Below, in pieces: positions 43,253 to 52,276 of a stretch of DNA of 64,000 nucleotides. Positions within the stretch are counted from its first letter, which is position 1. The number at the start of each line of letters is the position of its first letter. The position numbers were made by a program, and so were the translations under genes. The notes beneath the pieces were generated by a model. That model had not been told where the DNA came from. It saw nothing but the letters and a program-made list of their open reading frames with translations, and ran no database searches. Source of the stretch: an uncultured Muribaculaceae bacterium (GTDB lineage: Bacteria > Bacteroidota > Bacteroidia > Bacteroidales > Muribaculaceae); the NCBI GenBank assembly GCA_934636465.1, contig CAKUAR010000006.1, positions 37,268 to 101,267 of the forward strand. Reading direction: 5' to 3'.

Positions 43253-45991
43253 TCATTTCACTATTACTTTCACGCTTGTCACACCGTCGGTTGCCACATA
43301 CATTCCGGCTGGCACTTCAAGCCTGTCGGTGGTCTTGCCAACAAGCGCGCCGCCCATTGTGTAAACGGCAACTGGTTTGTCACACGAAACCACCACTGCA
43401 CCTTTCACACCAAATGCCTTGAATTGTGGTGCTACACCGTTCACTGCCACCACACCCGACGGGTCATTCACGTCAGTCAGTTTGAAGCAGTCAAAGTTCC
43501 ATGGTGAGCTGAGCGATGTGATTCTGAACGTGTGCTTCCCCTTTGCCAGATGCACATTCAAAAATTGCGGCACATCGGCATAGGCCGAGGCAAGTGTGTT
43601 GACACCGCCGGCTGCCGGCCAAACCCACACAGTGTCGTTAACGGCATCACCAATCTTGGTGCTCGTCCACTTAGATTTGTCGGCAAGTATCTCGTTATAT
43701 GCCACGCCATCGGCCTCAAACACATCGGGTGCCACTGGACGTATCGTCTGGTTGGGCTTCAATGTTTCTCCGTCAACCGACACCACCATTGCACCAGCAT
43801 AGCGTTTTGGCCAGTTCAAGTTTGCCTTTTGATATATCGTGTAGGTTTGTCCTGGCTGGCAACCTTGTGCCACAGCGCGTCCATATTCCTCCCACGGCAT
43901 GTTGCATTTGAAACTTATGTTCACGTCCATATCCTCGGGCACATCTACCGTATAGGCAAACCAGCAGCCCCAGTTCTTTTGAGCCTGGTCGGCGGTTATG
44001 CTGAAACCATTGTTGGTGCGGAAATCGCCCAGCGAGTAGTAACGCCAATCATCACCCATGCCTTTCAGAGCATATCCATTCTCAAAGTCAGCCGAAGCCA
44101 TTATCTCCACACCTCCGTTGTCGGTGCGGTAGGCATTTGGCTGCTGCGCGTCGTCAGCCGTTGCTGCGGCTTTCTCCGTTCCACTGGCCTCACTCTTGTC
44201 AGTCCACTGCAACAGCAGATAGTCGCCTGTGGCGAGCGTGTAGCTGTGCGCGCCAGCCTCAAGAGCCGAGGTCGTGCCGTCAGCGTTCACCACGTTCACG
44301 CCATCAGCCACCTCTATGTCAAGGTTTTGGCTTGACTCAAGCTCACGGTTAAGCACCATGAAGAAACGGTTGTCGCCGTTCTTAAACTGGCTCACAAGGA
44401 AGCCTGCGCCATTCACCTTGTTTGTCATCGACTTCACCTTGTCGGGGTAGTTGCTCTTGCTCAAGCGTTTTGTGGCTTTAGGCAATTTCCCGGTGAAGCT
44501 CACGTCTATCACCGAGTCGTTAAGGAACACCCAGCGGTGGTTTTGTATCTCTTTGTTGATGCGTTGCAGCATGTAGTAAGTCTCGGTCTTGCGCCAAGTC
44601 CACCCTGCATTTGGGTCAATCTCAAGTGGAGCGTTGTAGCGCGTGTAGCGTGTGTCAACGTTTGAATATGTGTAATACTGAATGCCTTGTGCACCATAGG
44701 CCAAGTTGGCAAACACCTGCAAGCGCAAATCGCCCTCGGTGGGCACCGGGAATTCCTGTGTGGGCGAAATAGAGTCGCCTTTTGAACGTGCAAAGCCCCA
44801 GAAAGGTATTCCGTATTGCCGCGCCACTCTGGCAGTGATTTCAAGCGACTCAAAGAAGAATGACCTTATTGATTTTTTGTCAGCCTGCGTGTCGCGCACT
44901 ATCGGATAGCAGTCCATAGAAATCATGCCCACACCTATCTTGCGCACAGCCTGCTGCAAGTAGTCGGCGTAGTTTTTCGAGCCCATGACCGCCGTGTAGT
45001 TTATCGGGTTCTCCACACTGTGCAGCAAGTTCAGATACACCAGCTTGTTGGGCGAATACTTGCGAATCCACGATGCCACCTCGCCAAGGTGCTCAAACTG
45101 CGACCCATAAGGCTCGTCATTAAGCGCCCACCCGGCAATTCCGTCGTTGTCCTTGTAGCGGTTCATCGTTTCTTTAATAATATCCTCGTTAGTGTTGCCG
45201 GTCACACGCCAGAAGTTTGGAATCTGGCGCACATGCGAGCCGGCGGCATTGCCGAGCATGTTGTCTATGTTGTCGTGGCCACCATGACCCTGCGTGTAGT
45301 TCAGATTTATTCCGGCAGCATACATGTCGCGAAACTCCTGGTCACTGCCCGATATGTTGAGCCAGGCCATAATCGGGAATTCGTCGCCGGCCGGGTTTAC
45401 ATATTTCTGCAAGTCAAGGTTGCCCCACTGGTGTGCGTTGTAGCCTTCGCCCTCACCGCCTTTGTCATAGTCCTCAGCTTGCACGGTCACCGAGCCTTTT
45501 GGCACAAGGGTCACGTTTTTGAACGGCGCGCTCGCGCCCTCTATTTTCAAATTCTTGATTTTTATCGTCACGCCCTTGGCTATGCCAAAGTCAAAACGCA
45601 GATAGTTGCCTTTGCTTCCCCAGCCAAACGACGTGCGGGCATCGCGTATGTTGTAGCTGAAAGTCGTCCACTCCTTGCTTGCAGGAATGGTGATGCCTGC
45701 CACCGAGCGAGCTTCCGTCAACGGCGGCACAAAGAATATCTGCACATTGTTCACACCCTGTTCTGCCTGATATTCAAACGACAGCTTAGTCACGCTCGCC
45801 GGCAGCGATTCTGTGAGCGACGACGTGAACACATACGGGTCACCGCCGGTGGTGGTGAACGTATATACTCCGTCGATGTAGTCATAATCCACCATGTTTG
45901 CGTTTGTCTTCAGGAACTCAAGGTTCACGCCCGACGCTCCCATACAACTCAGCACACACATGGCCGTCAGTAATAGAGTTTTGATTTTCAT
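43253..45991 (-). CDS. Secreted multidomain glycoside-hydrolase-like protein with T9SS-type tail
   Basis: This 912-residue protein has a signal peptide, an N-terminal binding-type beta domain (about residues 25-155, unlike the jelly roll in its paralogue) and a CBM6-like motif ('VTVQAEDYDKGGEGEGYNAH'). A TIM-barrel-like region carries 'AGWALNDEP' and 'ANLAYGAQGIQYYTYS'. A small beta domain ends 'GDYLLLQWTD'. A linker, a second binding-type domain (about residues 615-870) and the tail 'AVYTMGGALVGKT...VPAGMYVA...KVIVK' complete it. It equals the 633- and 314-residue proteins at 11389 and 10399 joined in the same order. Family and substrate are not assigned; the DEP site suggests clan GH-A. Confidence 0.82.
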   Translation of the reverse strand: MKIKTLLLTAMCVLSCMGASGVNLEFLKTNANMVDYDYIDGVYTFTTTGGDPYVFTSSLTESLPASVTKLSFEYQAEQGVNNVQIFFVPPLTEARSVAGITIPASKEWTTFSYNIRDARTSFGWGSKGNYLRFDFGIAKGVTIKIKNLKIEGASAPFKNVTLVPKGSVTVQAEDYDKGGEGEGYNAHQWGNLDLQKYVNPAGDEFPIMAWLNISGSDQEFRDMYAAGINLNYTQGHGGHDNIDNMLGNAAGSHVRQIPNFWRVTGNTNEDIIKETMNRYKDNDGIAGWALNDEPYGSQFEHLGEVASWIRKYSPNKLVYLNLLHSVENPINYTAVMGSKNYADYLQQAVRKIGVGMISMDCYPIVRDTQADKKSIRSFFFESLEITARVARQYGIPFWGFARSKGDSISPTQEFPVPTEGDLRLQVFANLAYGAQGIQYYTYSNVDTRYTRYNAPLEIDPNAGWTWRKTETYYMLQRINKEIQNHRWVFLNDSVIDVSFTGKLPKATKRLSKSNYPDKVKSMTNKVNGAGFLVSQFKNGDNRFFMVLNRELESSQNLDIEVADGVNVVNADGTTSALEAGAHSYTLATGDYLLLQWTDKSEASGTEKAAATADDAQQPNAYRTDNGGVEIMASADFENGYALKGMGDDWRYYSLGDFRTNNGFSITADQAQKNWGCWFAYTVDVPEDMDVNISFKCNMPWEEYGRAVAQGCQPGQTYTIYQKANLNWPKRYAGAMVVSVDGETLKPNQTIRPVAPDVFEADGVAYNEILADKSKWTSTKIGDAVNDTVWVWPAAGGVNTLASAYADVPQFLNVHLAKGKHTFRITSLSSPWNFDCFKLTDVNDPSGVVAVNGVAPQFKAFGVKGAVVVSCDKPVAVYTMGGALVGKTTDRLEVPAGMYVATDGVTSVKVIVK

Positions 45992-46067
45992 TAGTTTTTT
46001 GTTATTTAATGATTTTAGCCCAATCTGATTTTTTACAAATTGGTTGTTTATATTAATTTCGGTGTTG

Positions 46068-46098
46068 CAAATATAGCATTGTTTCTTTTATCGCCAAA
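46068..46098 (-). promoter_or_regulatory. Promoter of the 912-residue GH-like gene
   Basis: On the minus strand TTTG (46095-46098) and TATATTTG (46068-46075) are 19 bases apart; the leader is about 70 bases. TATATTTG at 46173-46180 on the plus strand is a weaker -7 candidate for the divergent gene at 46202. Confidence 0.75.
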
Positions 46099-46201
46099 CA
46101 CAACACACGCATTTTGTGCTGTTTTGCGTCTATTTTTACGATTTGCACACAGCGCAATTCAATCACTTGCGCTATATTTGCAAATAAACTTCTGATTAAA
46201 A

Positions 46202-47104
46202 ATGAAAAAAGCCATAACCACCTTTTTCCTTGCATTTTGTGCATTTCTCGGCATTGCGGCCCAAGGCGCTGCTGGCAGTAACAATGAGGCACCGCTCAAA
46301 GTGATGTCGTTCAACATTCGTTTCTGGGCTCCAACCGACACCGGCGACCTGGCATGGCCCAAGCGTATAGCCCCCATAAGCCGCGTGATTCATGAGCAGC
46401 AGCCCGACTTGATTGGTTTCCAAGAGCCGCGCGAGCAAATGTGGCAGCAGCTCATCGACATTTTGCCAGAATATAGCGTGTATCGCGTGGTGGCTGGCGA
46501 CGAGTTGCCCGACGCCGAAACTGGACGCATCATGATTGCCTACAACCGCAACCGCTTCTTAAAACAAGCCGCCGGCCGTTTTTGGCTCAACGAGCACCCA
46601 GAAACTCCAGGTCCCGCCTGGCGCACCACAGAGCATGGCAAGCGCGCATGTTTGTGGGTCAAACTCCTTGACCGCAGCACAGGCAAGCAATTCTATTTTG
46701 CCACCACACATTTCCCATACAAAACTGGAAAGGTGGAAGACGAAGCACGCTCCAACTGCTCTCGCCTCATCATAAGCCGCATGAAAGCCATTGCCGGCAA
46801 TAAGGCCACCATATTCCTGACAGGCGACTTCAATGCCGCCAACGACAAAAACAGCAAGCGTCTGCCTGGCATAGAGCCGATGTTCTCATGGTTCAAGGGC
46901 GCGCGCGACGTTGCCCCCGTCACCGACGACCATTGCTCGTTCAACGGCTTCGGGCGTGTGCGCGACGGCAAACGTGGCGGCAGTCTCGACCACATATTCT
47001 TCCGCAATGCCACTCCGCTCAAGTTTCAGACTATCGACGGCCACAACTACGGTGTGAAATATGTGTCAGACCACTACCCCATAGTTTGCACGTTCACTTA
47101 TTGA
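46202..47104 (+). CDS. Secreted endonuclease/exonuclease/phosphatase-family protein
   Basis: The 300-residue protein has a signal peptide (MKKAITTFFLAFCAFLGIAA) and the EEP fold. Catalytic pieces are 'VMSFNIRF' (Asn), 'LIGFQEPREQMW' (Glu metal ligand), 'ATTHFPYK' (His), 'IFLTGDFNAAND' (Asp/Asn), 'GGSLDHIFF' and 'VSDHYPIVCTF' (Asp-His). Members hydrolyse phosphodiesters or phosphomonoesters of nucleic acids, lipids or sugars. With export and no sorting tail it is probably periplasmic. The substrate is unknown. It is divergent from the GH-like gene. Confidence 0.9.
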   Translation: MKKAITTFFLAFCAFLGIAAQGAAGSNNEAPLKVMSFNIRFWAPTDTGDLAWPKRIAPISRVIHEQQPDLIGFQEPREQMWQQLIDILPEYSVYRVVAGDELPDAETGRIMIAYNRNRFLKQAAGRFWLNEHPETPGPAWRTTEHGKRACLWVKLLDRSTGKQFYFATTHFPYKTGKVEDEARSNCSRLIISRMKAIAGNKATIFLTGDFNAANDKNSKRLPGIEPMFSWFKGARDVAPVTDDHCSFNGFGRVRDGKRGGSLDHIFFRNATPLKFQTIDGHNYGVKYVSDHYPIVCTFTY

Positions 47105-47225
47105 GTACCACCCTGCTCGTCTTCACAGCCGAACCGCTTTTCACTTGCACCACACGGCGCAGTGTGGCTTAATACGCCCAATTCAACGCTTCTTTCCCGA
47201 CAATCACATTTATTCACACAGCCAG

Positions 47226-47258
47226 TTTGAGCTATCACGAATAATTTCAGTACCTTTG
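47226..47258 (+). promoter_or_regulatory. Promoter of the AGCS symporter gene
   Basis: TTTG (47226-47229) and TACCTTTG (47251-47258) are 21 bases apart, about 105 bases before the ATG. Confidence 0.7.
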
Positions 47259-47362
47259 CACCCTAATATATGTAAAATCATACGCCTTGCCGACTCTTCG
47301 GAACAAAACGCCACCTCGCTGTGGCTGGGCAAAAAAGTAATAATTGCAGAAAATAATGATTT

Positions 47363-48730
47363 ATGAACGAGTTTTTAAACAATATAAGTGACTGGATTGT
47401 AGCTGCCAGCGACTATGTGTGCGGCTACCCTGAGTTTCTCCTGCTCATAGGCGGAGGCATTTTCCTTTTCTTCTATTCAGGGGCAGTGTCAATCAGGCAT
47501 CTGCCGGCATCAATCAGAGCCTTGCGCCACAAGCAAAGCAACAAATCCGGCAAAACCACAGGTCAAATCAGCTCCATTCAGGCCCTAATGAGTGCCATAG
47601 CTGCAACTGTGGGCATGGGCAACATTGCCGGTGTGGCAATAGCTCTCACCGTGGGTGGCCCAGGAGTGATATTTTGGATGTGGGTAAGTGCCATAGTCGG
47701 CATGTCAACCAAATTTTTTGAGGGTACCCTTGCCATCATGTATAAAGGCCGCGACACCAACGGCGAATTGCAAGGCGGCCCTATGTATATGATGGTCAAC
47801 GGACTCGGCCCCAAGTGGAAGCCTATGGCTGTTGCTTTCTCATGTTTCGGTCTCATAGGCACATTGTGCTTCATGCAGGCAAACCAGCTCGTTGAGTCGG
47901 TGACCACCGTGTTCACCACACCGGCAGGCATTGAGAACACGCTTTTCTTGCGCTTCATAATGGGTGTGGTGATAACCATAATTGTGGGCACGGTGATTCT
48001 GGGCGGCATAGGCCGCATTGCCAAGCTGGCATCTCGCATAGTGCCCACCATGGTCGTCGTCTATTTCATCATGGTTGCCGTAATCATGGTGCTCAACATC
48101 GACAAAATTCCAGGCATTTTTGCTTCAATATTCCAAAACGCGTTCAGCATGAAGGCCGGCTTTGGAGCATTTGCCTTTGTGGCTCTCTCCGGAGCGCGGC
48201 GTGCCGCCTACGTCAACGAGGCCGGCATCGGTACGGCGTCTATGATGCACGGCGCGTCTAAAAACACCGACCCCATACGCGAGGGTCTGGTGGCCATGAT
48301 TGCTCCGGCCATCGACTCCGGCATTGTCTGTACACTCACAGCAATTCCCATTCTCATTGCCGGCAACTACGTTGGCGTGACCGACGTGAAGGGTCTATTC
48401 ATCGCACTCGGAGCTTTCGGACAGCTTCTGCCGTTTGGCCAATACTTTCTAATGGCCATAGTGTTCTTCTTCGCATTCTCCACCATGTTCTCCTACTCCT
48501 ACTACGGTCAAAAGTGCACCAACTTCTTGTTTGGCGCCAAGAATGCTAAATATTACAATTATTTCTACCTCGTGATGATTATCGTGGCAGCCATGATACC
48601 ACTTAAAACTCTTGTTAGCGTCATGGACCTTGCATTCGCACTCATGGCACTCTGCACCATGACCACGCTCATTCTCCTTGCTCCGCGCGTAAAGACACTA
48701 ATGAAATCCTACTTCGCATCACACAAATAA
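47363..48730 (+). CDS. Sodium:alanine/glycine symporter family protein (AGCS)
   Basis: The 455-residue polytopic inner-membrane protein has about ten or eleven helices. Family signatures include 'QALMSAIAATVGMGNIAGVA', 'GGPGVIFWMWVSAIVGMSTK', 'FEGTLAIMYKGRD', 'GALSGARRA'-type 'VALSGARRAAYVNEAGIGTA', 'MHGASKNTDPIREGLVAM' and 'FAFSTMFSYSYYGQKC'. AGCS carriers couple Na+ uptake to alanine, glycine or glutamine import; the specificity is not decided. It has its own promoter and terminator. Confidence 0.93.
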   Translation: MNEFLNNISDWIVAASDYVCGYPEFLLLIGGGIFLFFYSGAVSIRHLPASIRALRHKQSNKSGKTTGQISSIQALMSAIAATVGMGNIAGVAIALTVGGPGVIFWMWVSAIVGMSTKFFEGTLAIMYKGRDTNGELQGGPMYMMVNGLGPKWKPMAVAFSCFGLIGTLCFMQANQLVESVTTVFTTPAGIENTLFLRFIMGVVITIIVGTVILGGIGRIAKLASRIVPTMVVVYFIMVAVIMVLNIDKIPGIFASIFQNAFSMKAGFGAFAFVALSGARRAAYVNEAGIGTASMMHGASKNTDPIREGLVAMIAPAIDSGIVCTLTAIPILIAGNYVGVTDVKGLFIALGAFGQLLPFGQYFLMAIVFFFAFSTMFSYSYYGQKCTNFLFGAKNAKYYNYFYLVMIIVAAMIPLKTLVSVMDLAFALMALCTMTTLILLAPRVKTLMKSYFASHK

Positions 48731-48756
48731 GCACATCACATAAGCACACTCACCAC

Positions 48757-48790
48757 AAGCGCCACATGCTAATAGTCGTGTGACGCTTTT
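48757..48790 (+). terminator. Terminator of the AGCS gene
   Basis: AAGCGCCACA (48757-48766) pairs with TGTGACGCTT (48779-48788) with one mismatch, ending in TTTT. Confidence 0.65.
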
Positions 48791-48799
48791 ATTGTGCTA

Positions 48800-49147
48800 T
48801 TGCTGTCCGATAAAAAATTGTTATAGCAAAATTTCAAGGCTCGGCTGCTGATAATCAGCGGTCGAGTCTGCTGTTTTACATATCCAAGCCCCTTAGTCAA
48901 AAAGAGACGGTTCCGGAGGTGCGCCGGAAGCTTCGGAAAGAATATCTTCCCAGTCCTTTTCCGGATTATTGAAAAGGCTGCAGAAGTCCACATAATACAT
49001 GAGCGTAATCCTGACCATTGTCGCCAGACCGGAGAAACTCCATTTTCTGGTCAGCCCTTTCTGCATGACAATCAACAGGAGGTTGGCTATCAATGTCACC
49101 CATATCTGTATCTTGATGGCGTTTGCACTCTCACCGTAAAAATATTA
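48800..49147 (-). mobile_element. 3' remnant of an IS4-family-type insertion sequence
   Basis: TTGCTGTCCGATAAAA at 48800-48815 is the terminal repeat. On the minus strand a transposase C-terminus runs from about 49146 to the stop at 48893. It begins 'YFYGESANAIKIQIWVTLIA', continues 'KWSFSGLATMVRITLMYYVD' and ends 'PPEPSLFD'. The start is missing: upstream of the Tyr-Phe-Tyr codons the reading frame meets a stop and the end of a second element (49148). This is the last quarter of the gene, so it cannot transpose by itself. Confidence 0.8.
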
Positions 49148-49290
49148 TTGCTGTCCGATAAAACTATTTTGAATCAGGTAAAAAATTAGGGCTGTCACCT
49201 ATTGTGGGAGTCAGCCCATTATAGTTACTTCGCTTTTGCAGGAAAGCATAGTTAACCATGGGCAAAAGTAGTCATTTTATCGGACAGCAA
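49148..49290. mobile_element. 143-bp MITE-like element with perfect 16-bp inverted ends
   Basis: The left end TTGCTGTCCGATAAAA (49148-49163) and the right end TTTTATCGGACAGCAA (49275-49290) are exact inverted copies, the same repeat as in the IS remnant beside it. An internal imperfect hairpin lies at about 49189-49216. On the plus strand ATG 49258 opens 11 codons, MGKSSHFIGQQ, that match the usual start of transposases of this IS type. So the element looks like the IS 5' end, with the first transposase codons serving as its right terminus. No clear target duplication was seen. Confidence 0.7.
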
Positions 49291-49302
49291 TATAAAACAA
49301 AC

Positions 49303-49330
49303 GAGGTGTGCCGCTACAGCGGCACGCCTC
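49303..49330 (-). terminator. Terminator hairpin of the C10 peptidase gene
   Basis: GAGGTGTGCCGC (49303-49314) pairs with GCGGCACGCCTC (49319-49330) with one G-T pair. It lies just past the stop of the minus-strand gene. Confidence 0.65.
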
Positions 49331-49358
49331 GCCATTATTTTGCTTTGGGGTTACTCTT

Positions 49359-52046
49359 TTACTTCACCACAACTTTGCTGTTGTGAGCACCAGCTTTAAC
49401 CACATATATTCCGGCTGGAACTGTGATTTCCACATCACTGCCTGTGGCTGTTGCCACCACACGGCCAGTGAGGTCATACACGACAATATTGCCGGTTGCG
49501 CCAGTCACCACAATCTTGCCAATTGTGCCGTATGCCACGCCTGCGGCATCTGCATCGACGCCTTCCACACCGGCAGGCTTGGCTGCCAACTTGCAGCTTG
49601 CGCTCACGCCCGAGCCATCTGTTGCGATTGCAGTGATTATGGCAGAACCCTCTTTCAGGGCTGTAACGTTTCCGTCAGCATCTACAGTGGCCACCTGCTC
49701 GTCAGACGACGACCAAGTAACAGTTTGATAATAGGCATTTGCCGGAGCCACTGTAGCTGTGAGTTTTTCACTCTTGCCTTGCTCAAGCGTGAGCACAGTC
49801 TTATTTAGCGTCAAGGCTGTAACCTCTTGCACCAGATTAAACTGCACCTTCGAGCCCCACAGGCTCACACCTTCAAGCACATTCGGATTTGCAAGGCATG
49901 CGCGATATTGCTCGCCCACTACGCCATTGGCAAATTCGCCCTTAAATCTGACTTTCACACGTTGTCCCCTGCCTATTGTCACAGAGTCGGAGTTGATTTT
50001 GGCCAAAATGTCATCACTTGCCTTGCCAATTATGAGCATTGTCACCACGCCATTGAAGTCACCTCCAGAGTTCGACAATGTCACAGAGCCTTCAATGTCA
50101 CTCTTTATCATGTTGCCAGACTTAGGACGGAAACGATATGCCGTGTTGTTTGGCACTGAAAGCAGTGGTTTGTCGGTCACTGTGATTGGCACTGTCACAC
50201 CGTCTATCAGCTCGCTGTTGCCATTAAGCACACCAAGCAGATAGTCACCAGCCGACACATCAAGTGTCAATCTATATTCTATAGATGAAGTGCTGCCATT
50301 CTCAATGTCGGCAAGTGCGCTCTCTGATTTGGCAAGCACAGCCTTGGTATTTGCGTCGAGCACGCCAATGTAAGTGCTGCCTAAATATTCATCACCATTA
50401 TTGCCAATCTCTGCATTCACTTTAATCAAATTTTGCGAGAAAGCAGGTTTTGCAGCCACTATACTCTTGGCAATGAGCTGTGAATTCACGCTTGGCATAT
50501 TGACATACGCAGTTCCATTTTTCACCGTCAACTCCACGTAGTCTTTTGATTGCGGACCTATTGGCAGAGGCTGGTAGTTAGTGCTCCCGGCTGGAGCGAA
50601 CATTGGGTGCAGTGTGTAGTTTCCCTCGGCCAATGTAGCACCCACTTGATAGTTGAAACCATACGATGGATAATACGAACCTGGCGTTGGTGCAGTGATT
50701 GTGCGCATCTGAGTGTCAATCACCTTGCCCGACTCGTCGCGCAGCTGCAAGCCAAACTGCATTTTATAAGTGCTCTTGGTTGAAGCAGACATGTGCAAAT
50801 CAGCCAACGAGTAGTTTATCCAGCGACCAAGCGTTGCAGTCGATGTGGAAATGGTAAGTTTAGACGAGGCCGCTGTGTATGTCACAGCACCACCAGCATC
50901 TTTCTTGATGCCAACAATCATAGCCTGCCCATAGTTGAAGCCGCCTTCTGCTCCTCCGGTGCCTATTGCCGCCGGAGCAAGAGCCGTTGTGCGGAAATAT
51001 CCGTTCGACATTCCGCTCCAGCCCCAGTTAACGTGCACATATCCTTGAGTGTTGCAACCGTCAAACACAAAAGCGTGACCTTCGTTCTTGCCAGTGTGAC
51101 CAGAATAATACACCGGACGGCCTTCTGACAGCTCTTTATATATCATGCTCTCCCAATCGCTCGACTTGTAGCCCACGCGCCACAAAATGCGCAACGACTT
51201 GTCGTAGCCGAAGTTTGTGGCCAGCGCGCTCACCACGCGGTCAGACTGTGTGCCGCTCGATGCGCCATAGCCCATGTTAACGGAGATGCCCACGTCACTC
51301 AACAGTTTAGCCACCGCATCGGCCTGCGTGCTATTGTATTGCACACCGCTATATTTTGGGAGCATGTTGTCCCAGTCATAGGTGCTGTTGCTGAAATTGG
51401 CACTCAGCGTCACAGAAGAGCCGTCGATGGTGGTTCTATATGAGTTGCTGCCAGTTCCTTTCAGTGGCCATTTGTGATAATACATGATTTGTGCCGCAGC
51501 CGTTGCCACACAACCTGTGGCGGAATGCAGTGTCTTGCCACCAGAGGTATATGTCGGGCAGTTGTTGTTATAGGGAGCACCTTGATCCCACTCGGTTTCA
51601 CCAAGCAGCTGCTCTATGTCGCTCTTGAAGCTCGACGATTTCTTGGCAGCCGCACCAGCGCTGAGCTGTGGGTGTGAACGCAGATATTCTATTTCGGCGG
51701 CATATTCACTGAGCCACCATTTCATGTTTTCCGGAATGTTGTTGATGTCGAAACTGCCACTGTCGGCATAGCCAAGAATCTGCTCGGCACGGTCTTCACC
51801 GGCCACAATAACATATCCGGCATTAATTCCGCGATTAAACACATAGTAGTCACTCGCTTTGCCGTTGGCGCTTTGATACACCAGTTGCAAGCTTGTTGCC
51901 ACTCCGCTCACGCGCGATGCTCCGCCCTGCTGAGAAGTCACAAACTTCTCGGCTATGGCCTTGGCCTCGCCTCCTGTTATGTCGGCAGCCCACAGCATAG
52001 AGGGCCAAGCCAACAACAGTGCTAAAGATATTATAATTTTCCTCAT
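49359..52046 (-). CDS. C10-family (streptopain-like) cysteine peptidase with Big_2 domain and T9SS-type tail
   Basis: The 895-residue protein has a signal peptide (1-20) and a Spi-type prodomain (about 22-130, 'AIAEKFVTSQQGG', 'YVFNRGINAGYVIVAGEDRA'). The C10 catalytic domain has Cys179 in 'HSATGCVATAAAQIMYYHKW', His324 in 'NEGHAFVFDGC' and the later Trp site 'YVHVNWGWSGMSNGYF'. Several beta domains follow, then a Big_2 Ig-like domain ('TALTLNKTVLTLEQGKSEKL', 'WSSSDEQVATVDADGNVTAL') and the tail 'IVVYDLTGRVVA...VPAGIYVVKAG...KVVVK'. Such proteases are secreted or surface-bound, with the prodomain keeping them inactive until export. The start at 52046 opens the signal peptide; an upstream frame to 52151 is not family-like. 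Confidence 0.93.
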   Translation of the reverse strand: MRKIIISLALLLAWPSMLWAADITGGEAKAIAEKFVTSQQGGASRVSGVATSLQLVYQSANGKASDYYVFNRGINAGYVIVAGEDRAEQILGYADSGSFDINNIPENMKWWLSEYAAEIEYLRSHPQLSAGAAAKKSSSFKSDIEQLLGETEWDQGAPYNNNCPTYTSGGKTLHSATGCVATAAAQIMYYHKWPLKGTGSNSYRTTIDGSSVTLSANFSNSTYDWDNMLPKYSGVQYNSTQADAVAKLLSDVGISVNMGYGASSGTQSDRVVSALATNFGYDKSLRILWRVGYKSSDWESMIYKELSEGRPVYYSGHTGKNEGHAFVFDGCNTQGYVHVNWGWSGMSNGYFRTTALAPAAIGTGGAEGGFNYGQAMIVGIKKDAGGAVTYTAASSKLTISTSTATLGRWINYSLADLHMSASTKSTYKMQFGLQLRDESGKVIDTQMRTITAPTPGSYYPSYGFNYQVGATLAEGNYTLHPMFAPAGSTNYQPLPIGPQSKDYVELTVKNGTAYVNMPSVNSQLIAKSIVAAKPAFSQNLIKVNAEIGNNGDEYLGSTYIGVLDANTKAVLAKSESALADIENGSTSSIEYRLTLDVSAGDYLLGVLNGNSELIDGVTVPITVTDKPLLSVPNNTAYRFRPKSGNMIKSDIEGSVTLSNSGGDFNGVVTMLIIGKASDDILAKINSDSVTIGRGQRVKVRFKGEFANGVVGEQYRACLANPNVLEGVSLWGSKVQFNLVQEVTALTLNKTVLTLEQGKSEKLTATVAPANAYYQTVTWSSSDEQVATVDADGNVTALKEGSAIITAIATDGSGVSASCKLAAKPAGVEGVDADAAGVAYGTIGKIVVTGATGNIVVYDLTGRVVATATGSDVEITVPAGIYVVKAGAHNSKVVVK

Positions 52047-52276
52047 ATTGAAAAAGTTTGATTTTTTCACTTTAACTTCTGCCATTACAGACCTTATAAT
52101 CCATAATTTAATAACCACAAATTTAGTAATTAATTTCAATCCTTTTGCCACAATTGCTTCAAAACAAAATATTTTTGTTTTCCGAAGACTTTGTTCTATA
52201 ATTACGTTGAAGCGAACAATAACTGAAAGGATTATTCACATATTGTTCACTCCTGTTCAATTGTCAGGTCTTTCTT

